Positions 9,618-18,654 of a stretch of DNA of 64,000 bases are shown here, in pieces. Both the position numbers and the translations under genes were made by a program. The stretch covers positions 68,572 to 132,571 of the forward strand of contig CAVZWL010000023.1 of assembly GCA_963778945.1 (NCBI GenBank). The letters are read 5' to 3'. Origin of the DNA: Fen-1254 sp963778945 (lineage in GTDB: Bacteria > Bacteroidota > Ignavibacteria > UBA10030). Under the pieces are notes generated by a model, which saw only the letters and a program-made list of their open reading frames with translations, was not told the DNA's origin and did not search any database. Every line of letters starts with the position of its first letter. Positions within the stretch are counted from its first letter, which is position 1.

Positions 9618-10196
9618 TTAAATCCCATAACGGTTTTCACCGACGATCTGAGGTTCATCAAGACCGATCATCTTATAGCTTATGTAGTTTTTATTGCCCC
9701 CATGCCGCGGACTTCCATAATATCCCTGCAAGCAATGGGAACGCAGCAGTTCAAAGAAATATTCTGAGAATCCGTTTCTCCAAATATCGCCGTCAAGCCT
9801 GCCGGTTTCCATGTCCTGAAGTACAGCCGTTTGTGTTTCCCTTGAAAGGTCTATAAATTTTCGATGATATTTGTCCGCACAGGAATGTTCCAGGCCGGCC
9901 AGTCCCTTCCGATAATCCTGCTGGAAACGGCGGTACGGTCCGATGAGCTGCAGATCCATAAAATTGGCGACTCCCGCCTCCCGGCCTCCGGGCCAATCAT
10001 CCGCAGGAATAATCTGTTCCGCAATCGCCTCAGCCAATTTGATTTCCTCTTCGGTGAAAAAGAGAACTCCCGGCACTTTTGCGGTCGAACATCCTTCAAA
10101 AACGCTTATACCGCCCGCCGTGAGAGACAAAGCGCCTGCACCAAGCGTAACGATTTTTATAAAATCCTTTCGAGAGAGCTTCATACCGTCATTCAT
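9618..10196 (-). CDS. Gluconate 2-dehydrogenase subunit 3-like, Tat-targeted
   Basis: 192 aa from the ATG at 10196, chosen because AGGTGA lies 7 bases upstream; an in-frame GTG at 10229 would add 11 residues with no better signal. The N-terminus (MNDGMKLSRKDFIKIVTLGAGALSL) is a twin-arginine-like signal with an Arg-Lys pair before a hydrophobic stretch. The mature part has the EEIKLAEAIAEQIIPADDWPGG motif of the gluconate 2-dehydrogenase subunit 3 family. In characterised systems this small subunit chaperones and carries the FAD subunit through the Tat system. It is the first gene of the three-gene dehydrogenase operon ending at 6858. Confidence 0.85.
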   Translation of the reverse strand: MNDGMKLSRKDFIKIVTLGAGALSLTAGGISVFEGCSTAKVPGVLFFTEEEIKLAEAIAEQIIPADDWPGGREAGVANFMDLQLIGPYRRFQQDYRKGLAGLEHSCADKYHRKFIDLSRETQTAVLQDMETGRLDGDIWRNGFSEYFFELLRSHCLQGYYGSPRHGGNKNYISYKMIGLDEPQIVGENRYGI

Positions 10197-10475
10197 ATGT
10201 CGGTCACCTGACAATCGTTTGATAGACACATATCATTTTGAGTTTCTCTCAAGACTGCGCGGAGGTTCTTCAGCCGTCTGAAGAGAAACTTTTGAAGAGC
10301 AGAATGCTTAAAAGGGGAAGAGTTTTTTGAGGCGATATTTTGCCGCATGAGAAATGTATTGCCGGATTTCTCAAGAACTCAATCGAATCGCCCGACTCAA
10401 CCTACGCAGAACTTAATACATCATAGATTCAATGTCAAGAGTTTTAACCGGAACCGCATGCGTTTGACGAGTTAC

Positions 10476-12917
10476 TTATTTCAAGAGGATCATTTTTTTT
10501 ACGTCAATAAAATTTCCCGCTCTCAACCGGCATAGAAAGACTCCGCTTGACATATGCGATGCGTTCCAAGACACGGTATGGATACCGGGGGAATTTACTC
10601 CGTCTACCAATGTCGCTATTTCTCTTCCGAGCATATCGTAGATCTTGAGAGTAACATAGACTTGAGTCGATATTTGATAAGCAATGACAGTTGCCGGATT
10701 GAAAGGGTTAGGATAGTTCTGGTTCAATTGAAAGGTGCGGGGGATGAAGCTTTTATCTTCGGCGACTATAGTGGATGAGCTCGCCCAATTATAGGCATCG
10801 ATTGGAGCAAAGGGCTGGAGGACGCCTCCATCGGAAGATTCCAGAGTTCCGGAGTTGTATGCGATCGTTCCGGTATCGCCGCTCGAATAATATACAGAAT
10901 CCAACCCCGCAACAACCGTCGTACTGTCGTTCTGTTTCAATGAAGAAGCAGTCGCAGCCGCAAGAGGAATATGGTTCCGCGTAAGAACAAATATCTGTGT
11001 TGATGACGGATCTTTCATCCGCTTATTAAAAGTCAATTCAAAATGTTTTGCATCCGGAGTGATAATAGCCGACAGGCATACCGGCGCTGATCCTGCAGGA
11101 GAATCGGCTAATGTATCGATGCCAAATCCATATGCATAGAGGGGAGAATAGATATTGTCGCCGAAATTGATTGGAATTTGCGACATACTCTTAGGCCACG
11201 TGCGTGAAAGGAGTCCCTTCGGCTGGTAGCCGCCGAATAAGACATCGGCTATGCCGTCTCCTTCTGTCCCCGGCAGCCAGGCGGCAATGATAACATCGGA
11301 AAAGTGCAGTATTTTTTCGAGAATGAGAGGCCTGCCTGATACAAGAATAACGACAACAGGAGCGCCATAGCTTTTCATCTTTTTTACCAAATCCACATCG
11401 GCCGGGGAGATATTCAGATCTGTTCTATCTCCCGCACCTTCTGCATAAGGTGTTTCGCCGATTACGACAACAGAATAATCGGCGGTCGTGTTCGTAAAAT
11501 ACCCTGTACTGCTATAAACGATCGTTGCATTCGCGGCTGCGTTTTGCATGCCTTTAAGGATTGTCGTTCCGGTCGTGATATTGCCGCTGCTGCCCTGCCA
11601 TGAAATCGTCCAGCCGCCGCATTGATTGCCGAGATCATTCGCATTTGAGCCGGCTACCAAAATTCTTACATTGGTTTTCCGCAGCGGCAGGATGCCGTCT
11701 TTTTTCTTCAACAATACAAGGGATTCGCGAACGCACTGCCGGGCTATCGCACGATGTCCTGCACTTCCAACAGAATCAATGAAGGATCTGTCGACGAAAG
11801 GTCTTTCAAAAAGTCCAAGCTTAAATTTAATTGTAAGAATCCGCCTCACCGCGTCATCGACCCGTGCTGTATCTATGCTGCCTCCGCTGACAAGGGTATT
11901 CATAGCATTATGAAAATCAACGTATCGGCTGGGAAGCATGACCATATCGATTCCTGCATTAATCGATTGATCGACACAATCGGTGTAGTTGCTTGTCAAC
12001 TGATCGATAGAACCCCAATCAGAAACGACGAATCCTTTAAATCCTAATTCGTTTTTAAGTACATCCGTAATCCAATATTTACTGCCGCTCATTTTTTGAC
12101 CGTTGATACTGCTGTACGACACCATAACACTCCCTGCTCCTGAGTCGACAGCTGAAATATAACCCTGTAAAAAAAGCTTCCTTATGGCCGCAGTATCTCC
12201 TTCAGTATCTCCCATATTTATTCCGCCGGTTGTTCCACCATCTCCGAGATAATGTTTTGCGCAAGCAAGAATACTTGTCGGACTTGATAAAGAATCACCT
12301 TGAAATCCCCGTATTTCGGAGGAACCAAAAAGTTCAGTTAATTCCGGAGTTTCTCCAAATCCTTCGTATGTGCGTCCCCATCGTTCATCTCGAGGTACTG
12401 CAATACAGGGGCCAAACGTCCAATCAATGCCCGTTGCTGCAACTTCCGTCGCTGTTATTCTTGCTGCTTTTTTCGCTAACTCATAATTCCGTGTGCACCC
12501 TATTCCAATGTTGTGAGGAAAGATCGTGGCGCCATAAACATTGTTATCTCCATGAACAGCATCGATTCCGTAGATTATCGGAATTTTGAGACGTGTTTTT
12601 AAAGCATAGGATTGCAATGTGTCATACATATTCGCCCAATTGACCGGCCTGTTACCCGCGGCGGGACTCTCGCCTCCTCCGCTGAGCACAGAACCGAAAT
12701 TATTCGCCGTGAGAATAGAAGGAGCATATTGAACTACAGACAATTCAACCTGCATCATTTGTCCGATTTTCTCATCGAGCGTCATTCGACTTATTAAATC
12801 ACTTACACGCTGGTCGACCGAGAGGGTACTGTCCTGATAAGGCAATATCTGCGCCGGCAATATGGAAACCAGGGACAGGAACATGGACAGCATTATGGCA
12901 AAGTGAGCTCTTTTCAT
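10476..12917 (-). CDS. Secreted GH3 beta-glucosidase with type IX secretion sorting domain
   Basis: 813 aa from the ATG at 12917; a TTG nine codons further upstream is less likely. Signal peptide MKRAHFAIMLSMFLSLVSILPAQ. The GH3 (alpha/beta)8 domain covers about residues 20-370, with KHYLGDGGT and the nucleophile Asp300 in GFVVSDWGS; the GH3 C-terminal alpha/beta sandwich follows (VLVSGRPL, AWLPGTEGDGIADVLFGGYQPKG). The last about 90 residues form a sorting domain (QNYPNPFNPATVIAYQIS ... KKMILLK), so the protein should cross the outer membrane through the type IX system and be cell-attached or released. Likely activity is removal of beta-linked glucose from oligosaccharides such as laminari- or cello-oligomers. 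It appears monocistronic. Confidence 0.93.
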   Translation of the reverse strand: MKRAHFAIMLSMFLSLVSILPAQILPYQDSTLSVDQRVSDLISRMTLDEKIGQMMQVELSVVQYAPSILTANNFGSVLSGGGESPAAGNRPVNWANMYDTLQSYALKTRLKIPIIYGIDAVHGDNNVYGATIFPHNIGIGCTRNYELAKKAARITATEVAATGIDWTFGPCIAVPRDERWGRTYEGFGETPELTELFGSSEIRGFQGDSLSSPTSILACAKHYLGDGGTTGGINMGDTEGDTAAIRKLFLQGYISAVDSGAGSVMVSYSSINGQKMSGSKYWITDVLKNELGFKGFVVSDWGSIDQLTSNYTDCVDQSINAGIDMVMLPSRYVDFHNAMNTLVSGGSIDTARVDDAVRRILTIKFKLGLFERPFVDRSFIDSVGSAGHRAIARQCVRESLVLLKKKDGILPLRKTNVRILVAGSNANDLGNQCGGWTISWQGSSGNITTGTTILKGMQNAAANATIVYSSTGYFTNTTADYSVVVIGETPYAEGAGDRTDLNISPADVDLVKKMKSYGAPVVVILVSGRPLILEKILHFSDVIIAAWLPGTEGDGIADVLFGGYQPKGLLSRTWPKSMSQIPINFGDNIYSPLYAYGFGIDTLADSPAGSAPVCLSAIITPDAKHFELTFNKRMKDPSSTQIFVLTRNHIPLAAATASSLKQNDSTTVVAGLDSVYYSSGDTGTIAYNSGTLESSDGGVLQPFAPIDAYNWASSSTIVAEDKSFIPRTFQLNQNYPNPFNPATVIAYQISTQVYVTLKIYDMLGREIATLVDGVNSPGIHTVSWNASHMSSGVFLCRLRAGNFIDVKKMILLK

Positions 12918-13158
12918 AAACGACTTTCTCTTAAACCTGAACAAACAATGGAATCAATGAATGCGGCGATGATTGTACATCGACTTTTTTCTCATCGCCG
13001 GCCGTACAACTATGAGGACGTAAGACATGCCTTCAAAAAGCAATCCATTTTAAACTTAGTCAAAAGTATATTATAGAGCAAAGGGAGCAGGCATAGAAAG
13101 CAACCGGGTGCTTCAGAGGATAAAACTGCAGACGTGCATCAGAAAATGATTTGTCCGT

Positions 13159-13323
13159 TCAGTTTTTCGTCCCCTTTTGGATCGAAATCTTCAGCGCACT
13201 ACAATGGCAATCTCCGCCGCACGGATGTGTTTTGCGCAGACGATACTTGCGCGCCTCTGAGCGGACAATCAGCACGAAGGCGGCAGCAACGATCGCAAAA
13301 GAAACGACGGCCTGCCAATCCAT
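13159..13323 (-). CDS. FeoB-associated Cys-rich membrane protein
   Basis: 54 aa, ATG at 13323, 8 bp after the feoB stop with a TGAGGT ribosome-binding site overlapping that stop. One N-terminal transmembrane segment (residues 4-20) is followed by a basic stretch and a Cys cluster, CGGDCHCSALK. This architecture matches the small FeoB-associated protein family found directly downstream of feoB in many anaerobes. Its function is not established; a role in Fe(II) handling or complex assembly is usually proposed. Confidence 0.85.
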   Translation of the reverse strand: MDWQAVVSFAIVAAAFVLIVRSEARKYRLRKTHPCGGDCHCSALKISIQKGTKN

Positions 13324-13331
13324 GAACAACC

Positions 13332-15427
13332 TCACAAAAATAATAATCCGGTACGATAGACAATAAATGTAACGCCGTAAGCCAATACTGTCATATAACC
13401 AAGCTGGAACATGGGCCATTTCCATCCGTTTGTTTCCCGCCGCATCACGGCAAGCGTAGACACACATTGCATGGCAAGAACATAGTATATCATAATACAA
13501 ACGGCTGTTAAAACGGTAAACTTCGGAAGCCCCGTAGCAGGATCGATGTCCTTTTGCATCTGCTCACGCAGTGATACTGAATTGTCATTGCCCCCCCGGA
13601 TATTATAAATTGTGCTCACAGGTACCTGACGAACACCTCCCGCTGCAGCAATGAAGTTAAGATGCCGATGCCGATTTTCCAATCGAACCCGAGCGGACGT
13701 ATAAGCGGCTCTATGAGATGTCCTGCCTGTCCTACAAAACTATGAGCAAGTCTTTCCTGTGGTGCGGCATTGTTTGTTTTTGGATATGCAGCAAGAAACC
13801 ACAGAACGATAGAGATGCCGAGAATAATCGTGCCTGCTCGTTTAAGAAACAAGAGAGAACGTTCCCACATCTGTAAGACAATGCTCTTGATCGATGGAAG
13901 CCGGTAAGGCGGAAGCTCCAGAATGAAGTCCGGCGTTTTTCCTTTGAGAATAGTTTTTTTGAACAGCCATGCCATGGCCAGCGCCGCAACAATACCGAAC
14001 AGATACATGGACACCAGTACAATCCCCTGTAGATTCCAAAAACCAAAAATAAGCGTGCCGGGAATAAATGCTGCAATCAGCAGCGAATATACCGGCAGCC
14101 GTGCACTGCAGCTTGCCAACGGTGCAACAAGCATGGTGACGAGCCGGTCCCGATGATTCTCAATTGTGCGTGCTGCCATAATGCCGGGAATGGCACAGGC
14201 AAAGGAACTGAGAATAGGAATAAAGGATTTCCCATGCAGTCCGACCTTACTCATCAACCGGTCCATGATAAAAGCGGCACGAGCCATATAACCGGTATCT
14301 TCCAAAATACCGAGAAAAAGAAACAGCAGGAGAATTTGCGGAAGAAATACGACAACGGCCCCCGCTCCGCTGATTGCGCCGAATACGATAAGATCGTGCA
14401 AGTCCCCCGGAGGGATGATCGTTCCTGCCTGCCTTCCAAGCCAATTGAATCCGTTGCTGATGAAATTCATAGGTCCTGCCGCCCAGGTAAAGATAGACTG
14501 GAACATCAGCGCCATCAGTGCAAAAAAAATGACATAACCCCACACTTTATGCGTTACAATCGCATCGATTTTGTCCGTATAGTCAGTTTTCTTTTGGCCG
14601 AAGATAATGACTTCATCGCAGATTGTTTTGATCCATTGATACCGCGACTCTACAAAAATGGAATGCCGATCATAGCCAAGCAGGTGAAGCCGGCCATGAT
14701 CCTGCGCTGCATGGTCAAGAACGGGCTGTGCGATTGTTCCCTGAAACTCTCTCAATGAACGCGGTGAAGAAAGAAGCATCGCGGCCTCATGAAAGGCAGC
14801 ATCTTCTTTCATATGATTATGCAGAAGAAGCAGATCGATGAGCTCCCTATGTTCCTCAGCAACCGGTTCAGGAAGTTTCCACTTCCGCGCCTCCGGAGAA
14901 ATTGAAAATCCATTTTCGATTGCGGCTTTAAGTTCCGCAATGCCGACACGTTTACTGCCGATGGTTGGAATAACGCGTACGCCAAGAGTCCGAGCGAGCG
15001 CCTCACTCTCGACGTGAATTCCCTGATGCTCGGCAACATCCGACATATTGAGCGCAATCATGAGCGGATAACGTTGATCGATAATCTGCGAAACGAGGTA
15101 GAGATTTCGTTCCAAGTTGCTCGCATCGACAATGCAAATAATCCCGTCAGGCCGTTGAACGCCGGCAAGTTTATTTAAAAGAATATCGGTTGCAATCTTT
15201 TCATCGGGAGAATTTGCGGACAAACTATAGGTGCCGGGTAAATCAAGAAGGGTAACCTCCCTGCCATCGTCAAACGAGATAGTTCCTTCTTTCTTCTCAA
15301 CCGTTACACCCGGATAATTGCCGACCTTTTGGCGAAGCCCGGTCAGTGCGTTAAAAATTGTTGTTTTGCCGCAGTTAGGGTTGCCTATGATAGCGACGTA
15401 GGAATACTGAGGAATTGTGCTGCTCAT
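13332..15427 (-). CDS. feoB: Ferrous iron transporter FeoB, frameshifted near its C-terminus
   Basis: The first 603 codons give the N-terminal G domain with G1 GNPNCGKTT, switch GNYPGVTVEKKEG, G3 DLPG and G4 NMSD, then the membrane Gate regions (GAVVVFLPQILLLFLFLGILEDTGYMAR; FACAIPGIMAARTI). The frame breaks just after LLQREVF near 13616-13630, and the remaining about 95 codons continue in another frame (STIYNI ... MQCVSTLAVMRRETNGWKW). Removing two single bases around 13620 restores the canonical REVFVGT-STIYNI core motif, so two +1 indels are likely. Whether this is a sequencing error or real inactivation cannot be decided here. The start overlaps the feoA stop (ATGA), showing translational coupling. 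Confidence 0.9.
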
Positions 15428-15696
15428 TCTTTGTTATCATGAAGGTGCGTTTCGGCGAATTCAATAACGATTTCATCGGCAATACGCCTATGCAGGCCGA
15501 TGCGAGTGTTATGCAGCTCGCAAATAAGCTGTGAGGAATTCAAGACAACAGTTCGCACAGTGGTATTTTTATTAAAGCCAATCTCCCGCAACCGCTGACG
15601 GGTTTCCGGACGTGATTGAATATCCTGGATGGTGCAAGCCATTCCTAACGGAACATCTGCAAGGTGTAATATTTTCTTTTTTCTTGATTGATTCAT
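15424..15696 (-). CDS. feoA: FeoA, SH3-like cytosolic partner of FeoB
   Basis: 90 aa, the usual length for FeoA. The sequence shows the typical order LADVPLGMACTIQDI, RQRLREIGF, then a basic/polar C-terminal strand region ending GLHRRIADEIVIEF. FeoA supports Fe(II) uptake by FeoB. The 3' end overlaps feoB by four bases. The hemerythrin-LuxR regulator lies 347 bp upstream on the same strand. Confidence 0.9.
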   Translation of the reverse strand: MNQSRKKKILHLADVPLGMACTIQDIQSRPETRQRLREIGFNKNTTVRTVVLNSSQLICELHNTRIGLHRRIADEIVIEFAETHLHDNKE

Positions 15697-16043
15697 TGCT
15701 CCCGTTGTCGCTTTCTGCGTTCAACACTTCACTGGATATAATAAAGAAAGAGAGAAGAGCAAACAATCCCCATTTATAGGGATGAGCAAGTTCAGAGCTG
15801 GATGAACGATCCTTCTTTGCCCGGTTTTTCTAGCAGGGTGCCGCTTCAATTGAGTAATATGTCTTTTGCCATGCAGAAGTGCATTATTTCCGCAGCACGA
15901 GGCCTGCCCGCCGTATATAGTATATGCAATGGCAGGCGGGTCACCTGGAATACAAGATTATTTTTTGGGCCTGGCATTAGATTTGTCAGGATAAAAAGAG
16001 GAATGACGCGGTAAAAGGAGTTCTGTCTGCTCAGAAGAGGATG
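15697..16043. other. feo upstream region with GC-rich inverted repeat
   Basis: No convincing gene. The stretch should hold the promoter of feoAB. At 15902-15940 it contains a GC-rich inverted repeat with two alternative stems: GCCTGCC (15902-15908) with GGCAGGC (15931-15937), or CCCGCC (15907-15912) with GGCGGG (15935-15940), around an AT-rich centre TATATAGTATAT. It could be a REP-like element, a transcript-end hairpin for the upstream regulator or an operator; the sequence alone does not decide. No clear Fur or DtxR box was recognised. Confidence 0.5.
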
Positions 16044-17114
16044 CTAATTGATGTCCTTGGACGAGATTAATCCATTCAACAACGCGAACACCGTTAATCC
16101 GGCGACAGTCTTGATTTGCAGCTTGCGTGTAATATTTTTTCGATGCGAAATAACCGTGTGGAGACTGATCGAGAGTTTATCCGCGATCTGTTTATTAATA
16201 AAGCCGCATGCAACGAGCTGCAGAACTTCCAGTTCGCGCGATGTAAGTCCCTCTAATTTTTGTAATCCTTGCGGTATTTGATAAACTTCCTTTACCGGCG
16301 CAGCTTTGTGCCCTGTTGTTTGTACAGAGGATCCGGCTACCAAAACCTTAAGAGCGTTCTTACCCGCCGTACGTCTGGAATGCTCTGCTGGATAAAACAA
16401 GATATCTTCCATATCTTCCACAAGCGGCAGCAGTATATTATTTTCGATGCGGGTATGGTCCTGAATGTCTTTTTCCAGACGGAATAATTCGAAAACAACT
16501 TCCCGATACACCGCATTCATCGAATCGCCGCGTACATATTTAATGAGAATATTTTTCAGATCGTAGAGTTTTTCATCCACGTCTGTATGTTCCTCTTCAT
16601 AGACGTGCATGGAATATTTCGAGAGTGCGCGTTTTTCACGCGCCGATGGATGAGGCGTATGAAACAGCCGGTAAACTTTTTTCACATAGGGGAAGGTCGT
16701 TGTTTCTTCCCGTTCCAGGTGACTGAACAATTCCCGTTTATATTCCAGGAAGAACTTCTTGATAAGCTTCAGATTCTTCGCATCGGAAGGGCGGTGCCGA
16801 AGCAGGTTGTTGAGCAGCCTCTCGATGAGCGGCACCTGCGTTTCGATATAATACGAATGCGTTTTTTGCAAATACGCAACAATCATAAGCACGTTGAATG
16901 CCTGCAGTTTTTTTTCAGGGAAATACTGTTCATTGCTAAAGGCATTTGCAAGAGCAAGAAAGAATTCCACGTTGACGCCGTGATGCCTGCAAACCTCCCC
17001 AACAGTATGTTCGCCAAACCCCAGAGGAATGCCGAAACGTCCGATAACGGGCATCAGCAGATAATTGCCGTGGACGACATCGGCCATTTTCATATGTGAG
17101 GTAAAGAATTTCAT
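16044..17114 (-). CDS. Hemerythrin-domain / LuxR-HTH fusion regulator
   Basis: 356 aa. Residues about 8-60 (MKMADVVHGNYLLMPVIGRFGI ... EHTVGEVCRHHGVN) resemble the N-terminal module of YtfE/ScdA-like proteins. Residues about 80-245 carry a hemerythrin-type diiron set in order: His86, His132-x3-Glu136, His176 within YEEEHTDVD, and His220-x3-Glu224. Residues about 285-350 are a LuxR/NarL helix-turn-helix (LTSRELEVLQLVACGFINKQIADKLSISLHTVISHRKNI). This suggests a DNA-binding regulator whose activity depends on a diiron centre, sensing O2, NO or iron. It sits directly upstream of feoAB on the same strand, so control of iron uptake is plausible. Similar fusions are known to occur in Bacteroidota but are poorly characterised. 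Confidence 0.85.
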   Translation of the reverse strand: MKFFTSHMKMADVVHGNYLLMPVIGRFGIPLGFGEHTVGEVCRHHGVNVEFFLALANAFSNEQYFPEKKLQAFNVLMIVAYLQKTHSYYIETQVPLIERLLNNLLRHRPSDAKNLKLIKKFFLEYKRELFSHLEREETTTFPYVKKVYRLFHTPHPSAREKRALSKYSMHVYEEEHTDVDEKLYDLKNILIKYVRGDSMNAVYREVVFELFRLEKDIQDHTRIENNILLPLVEDMEDILFYPAEHSRRTAGKNALKVLVAGSSVQTTGHKAAPVKEVYQIPQGLQKLEGLTSRELEVLQLVACGFINKQIADKLSISLHTVISHRKNITRKLQIKTVAGLTVFALLNGLISSKDIN

Positions 17115-17579
17115 CGTATATCCAATAGAGTGAACAGTTGAATCAATCGAATGGTTTCTTTGCGTACAGAAGAAAGCGAGCGCGCCGCTGTTTAGGCCAA
17201 TCTCCTTGTATTGCTTCTCTGAGAAAATTATTTAAGAGCAAATCCGCCTGACCTGATGAAAACTCATACTTCATGAGGCAAGACCGGAAGAAAACAAGCG
17301 GAGTCTGGCTGTGCTTCAAAGGAAGGCAGGACTTCCTTCAATATCATATCATTCTCAATGGGCAGCGCCCTGTTCTGTAACGCTTTCGGCTCGCTGGGCT
17401 GTCTTGATTCCAGGGATAGTTTTTTTCTCACGTCGGTGGACTCTCGCGGAGGAGTATTGATATCGCATTTTGTGCGATCGTCATGAGTGTGCGCCTAAGG
17501 CGCTGCGGCATAAAACGCCGCTTACCTTCGGACTGCCTGAAGAACCGGTATATCAATAAAGTTGCGCCCAAAAATGGCA
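17115..17579. other. Intergenic region, no gene recognised
   Basis: 465 bp without a supported gene. It lies upstream of the hemerythrin-LuxR gene (17114, minus), whose promoter it must contain, and downstream of the LacI-like gene. A small GC palindrome GCGCCTAAGGCGC is present near 17490, close to a GCGGCATAAAACGCCGC hairpin. No tRNA or other RNA fold was recognised. Confidence 0.4.
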
Positions 17580-18408
17580 TCAGGCCGATTGACGAATAAC
17601 AAGCTCCGGATTGAACACGAGCTTTCTTGGTTTCGAGAGAATTTCCTCTCTATCGATGACAGTCATCTTGTATGTTGCTTCGGCTATCTTTTCCAAAGGC
17701 TGCTTGATGGTCGTAAGCGAAGGAGTCGAAAGTCTCGCTACAAGCAAGTCATCAAATCCAACAATTGCAATATCTTCAGGAATACGCTTTCCCCGCTCTT
17801 TGGTTACATTCATCAGTCCGAGCGCGCAGTTATCACCTGCCGCACAAAAGACAGCATCGACTTCCATGTCTATCAATTTCGGCATGACCTCAAGACCGTC
17901 TTCGCGCGTATAGTAGGTCACCTCTATCGCACATCCCGTCGGTATGGAGAGCCCCTTTGCGTTCAGCGCCTGCTGGAATCCCTTAAGTCTTTGTTCTGCA
18001 TTATAGCCGCCTTCTACCTTCGTTCTTCCGGAGACGATAGCGATCTTCTTCCTCCCCTTCTTTATCAAATACTCTGCCGCTATTCGCCCTCCCATAAGGT
18101 TGTCCGTGCTGATCAAAGATACTCCTTCCGCCTTTTCATCGATCAGTACCAATTGGTACATTCGCAGCAGTGTAGGCATCAACTGTTTCGGCATCAAGAC
18201 GAATGTCCATAACGATTAAAGCGGTTGGTTTGACCTGCTCAAGCGCCTGAAACAACCGTTCCTTCTGCATACCGGGATCATCCTTCAGCGATCGCAGTAT
18301 GATTTCTTCCGATCTGAAGAATTTTTTCAGCTGATCATGAAATGCGATGTATATTGCAGACTGGAATGACGGAGCCGCCATCACAATTTTTCTATTCTGG
18401 TCGGTCAT
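17580..18408 (-). CDS. LacI-type sugar-binding domain protein without HTH, one frameshift
   Basis: About 275 aa once a single-base insertion near 18149 is removed: frame one ends ...YTAANVPI, frame two resumes VLIDEKAEGVSLIST, which together give the uninterrupted LacI motif NVPIVLIDEK. The whole protein is the periplasmic-binding-protein-like ligand domain of LacI/GalR regulators (DNLMGGRIAAEYLIKKG, AIVGFDDLLVARLSTPSLTTIKQP). There is no helix-turn-helix: the ATG at 18408 is preceded at 8 bases by AAAGGA, so this start is probably genuine and the DNA-binding domain is truly absent. No signal peptide is seen, so it is probably cytoplasmic. It is the last gene of the chemosensory run, downstream of two periplasmic sugar-binding proteins. 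A regulator remnant or a cytoplasmic ligand sensor are both possible. Confidence 0.75.
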
Positions 18409-18654
18409 TTGAGTGTTCCTTTCTCTCTATTGAAGAATACATTTTCCAAAAGGATACCATACATGAATCCTGGTACAAACAGCCGGCATACTCTATCACC
18501 TGCCTTTATTCATTCCGCTGTAAAGGCGCATCAATGCAGGGCACATTGACAGCATCAACGTACTGCATGTTGACACCTTTAAGGGATGATAATAATCGAT
18601 ATACATTCCCGCCGGCTGTTCCATTTATTTTTTTTATCGATGACAATGTTTTCC

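Noticed and set aside
13600..13640. Programmed ribosomal frameshifting in feoB and other genes
   Set aside because: The breaks share no slippery heptamer or stop-codon context, occur in unrelated genes and are mostly repaired by deleting one base; sequence error is simpler.
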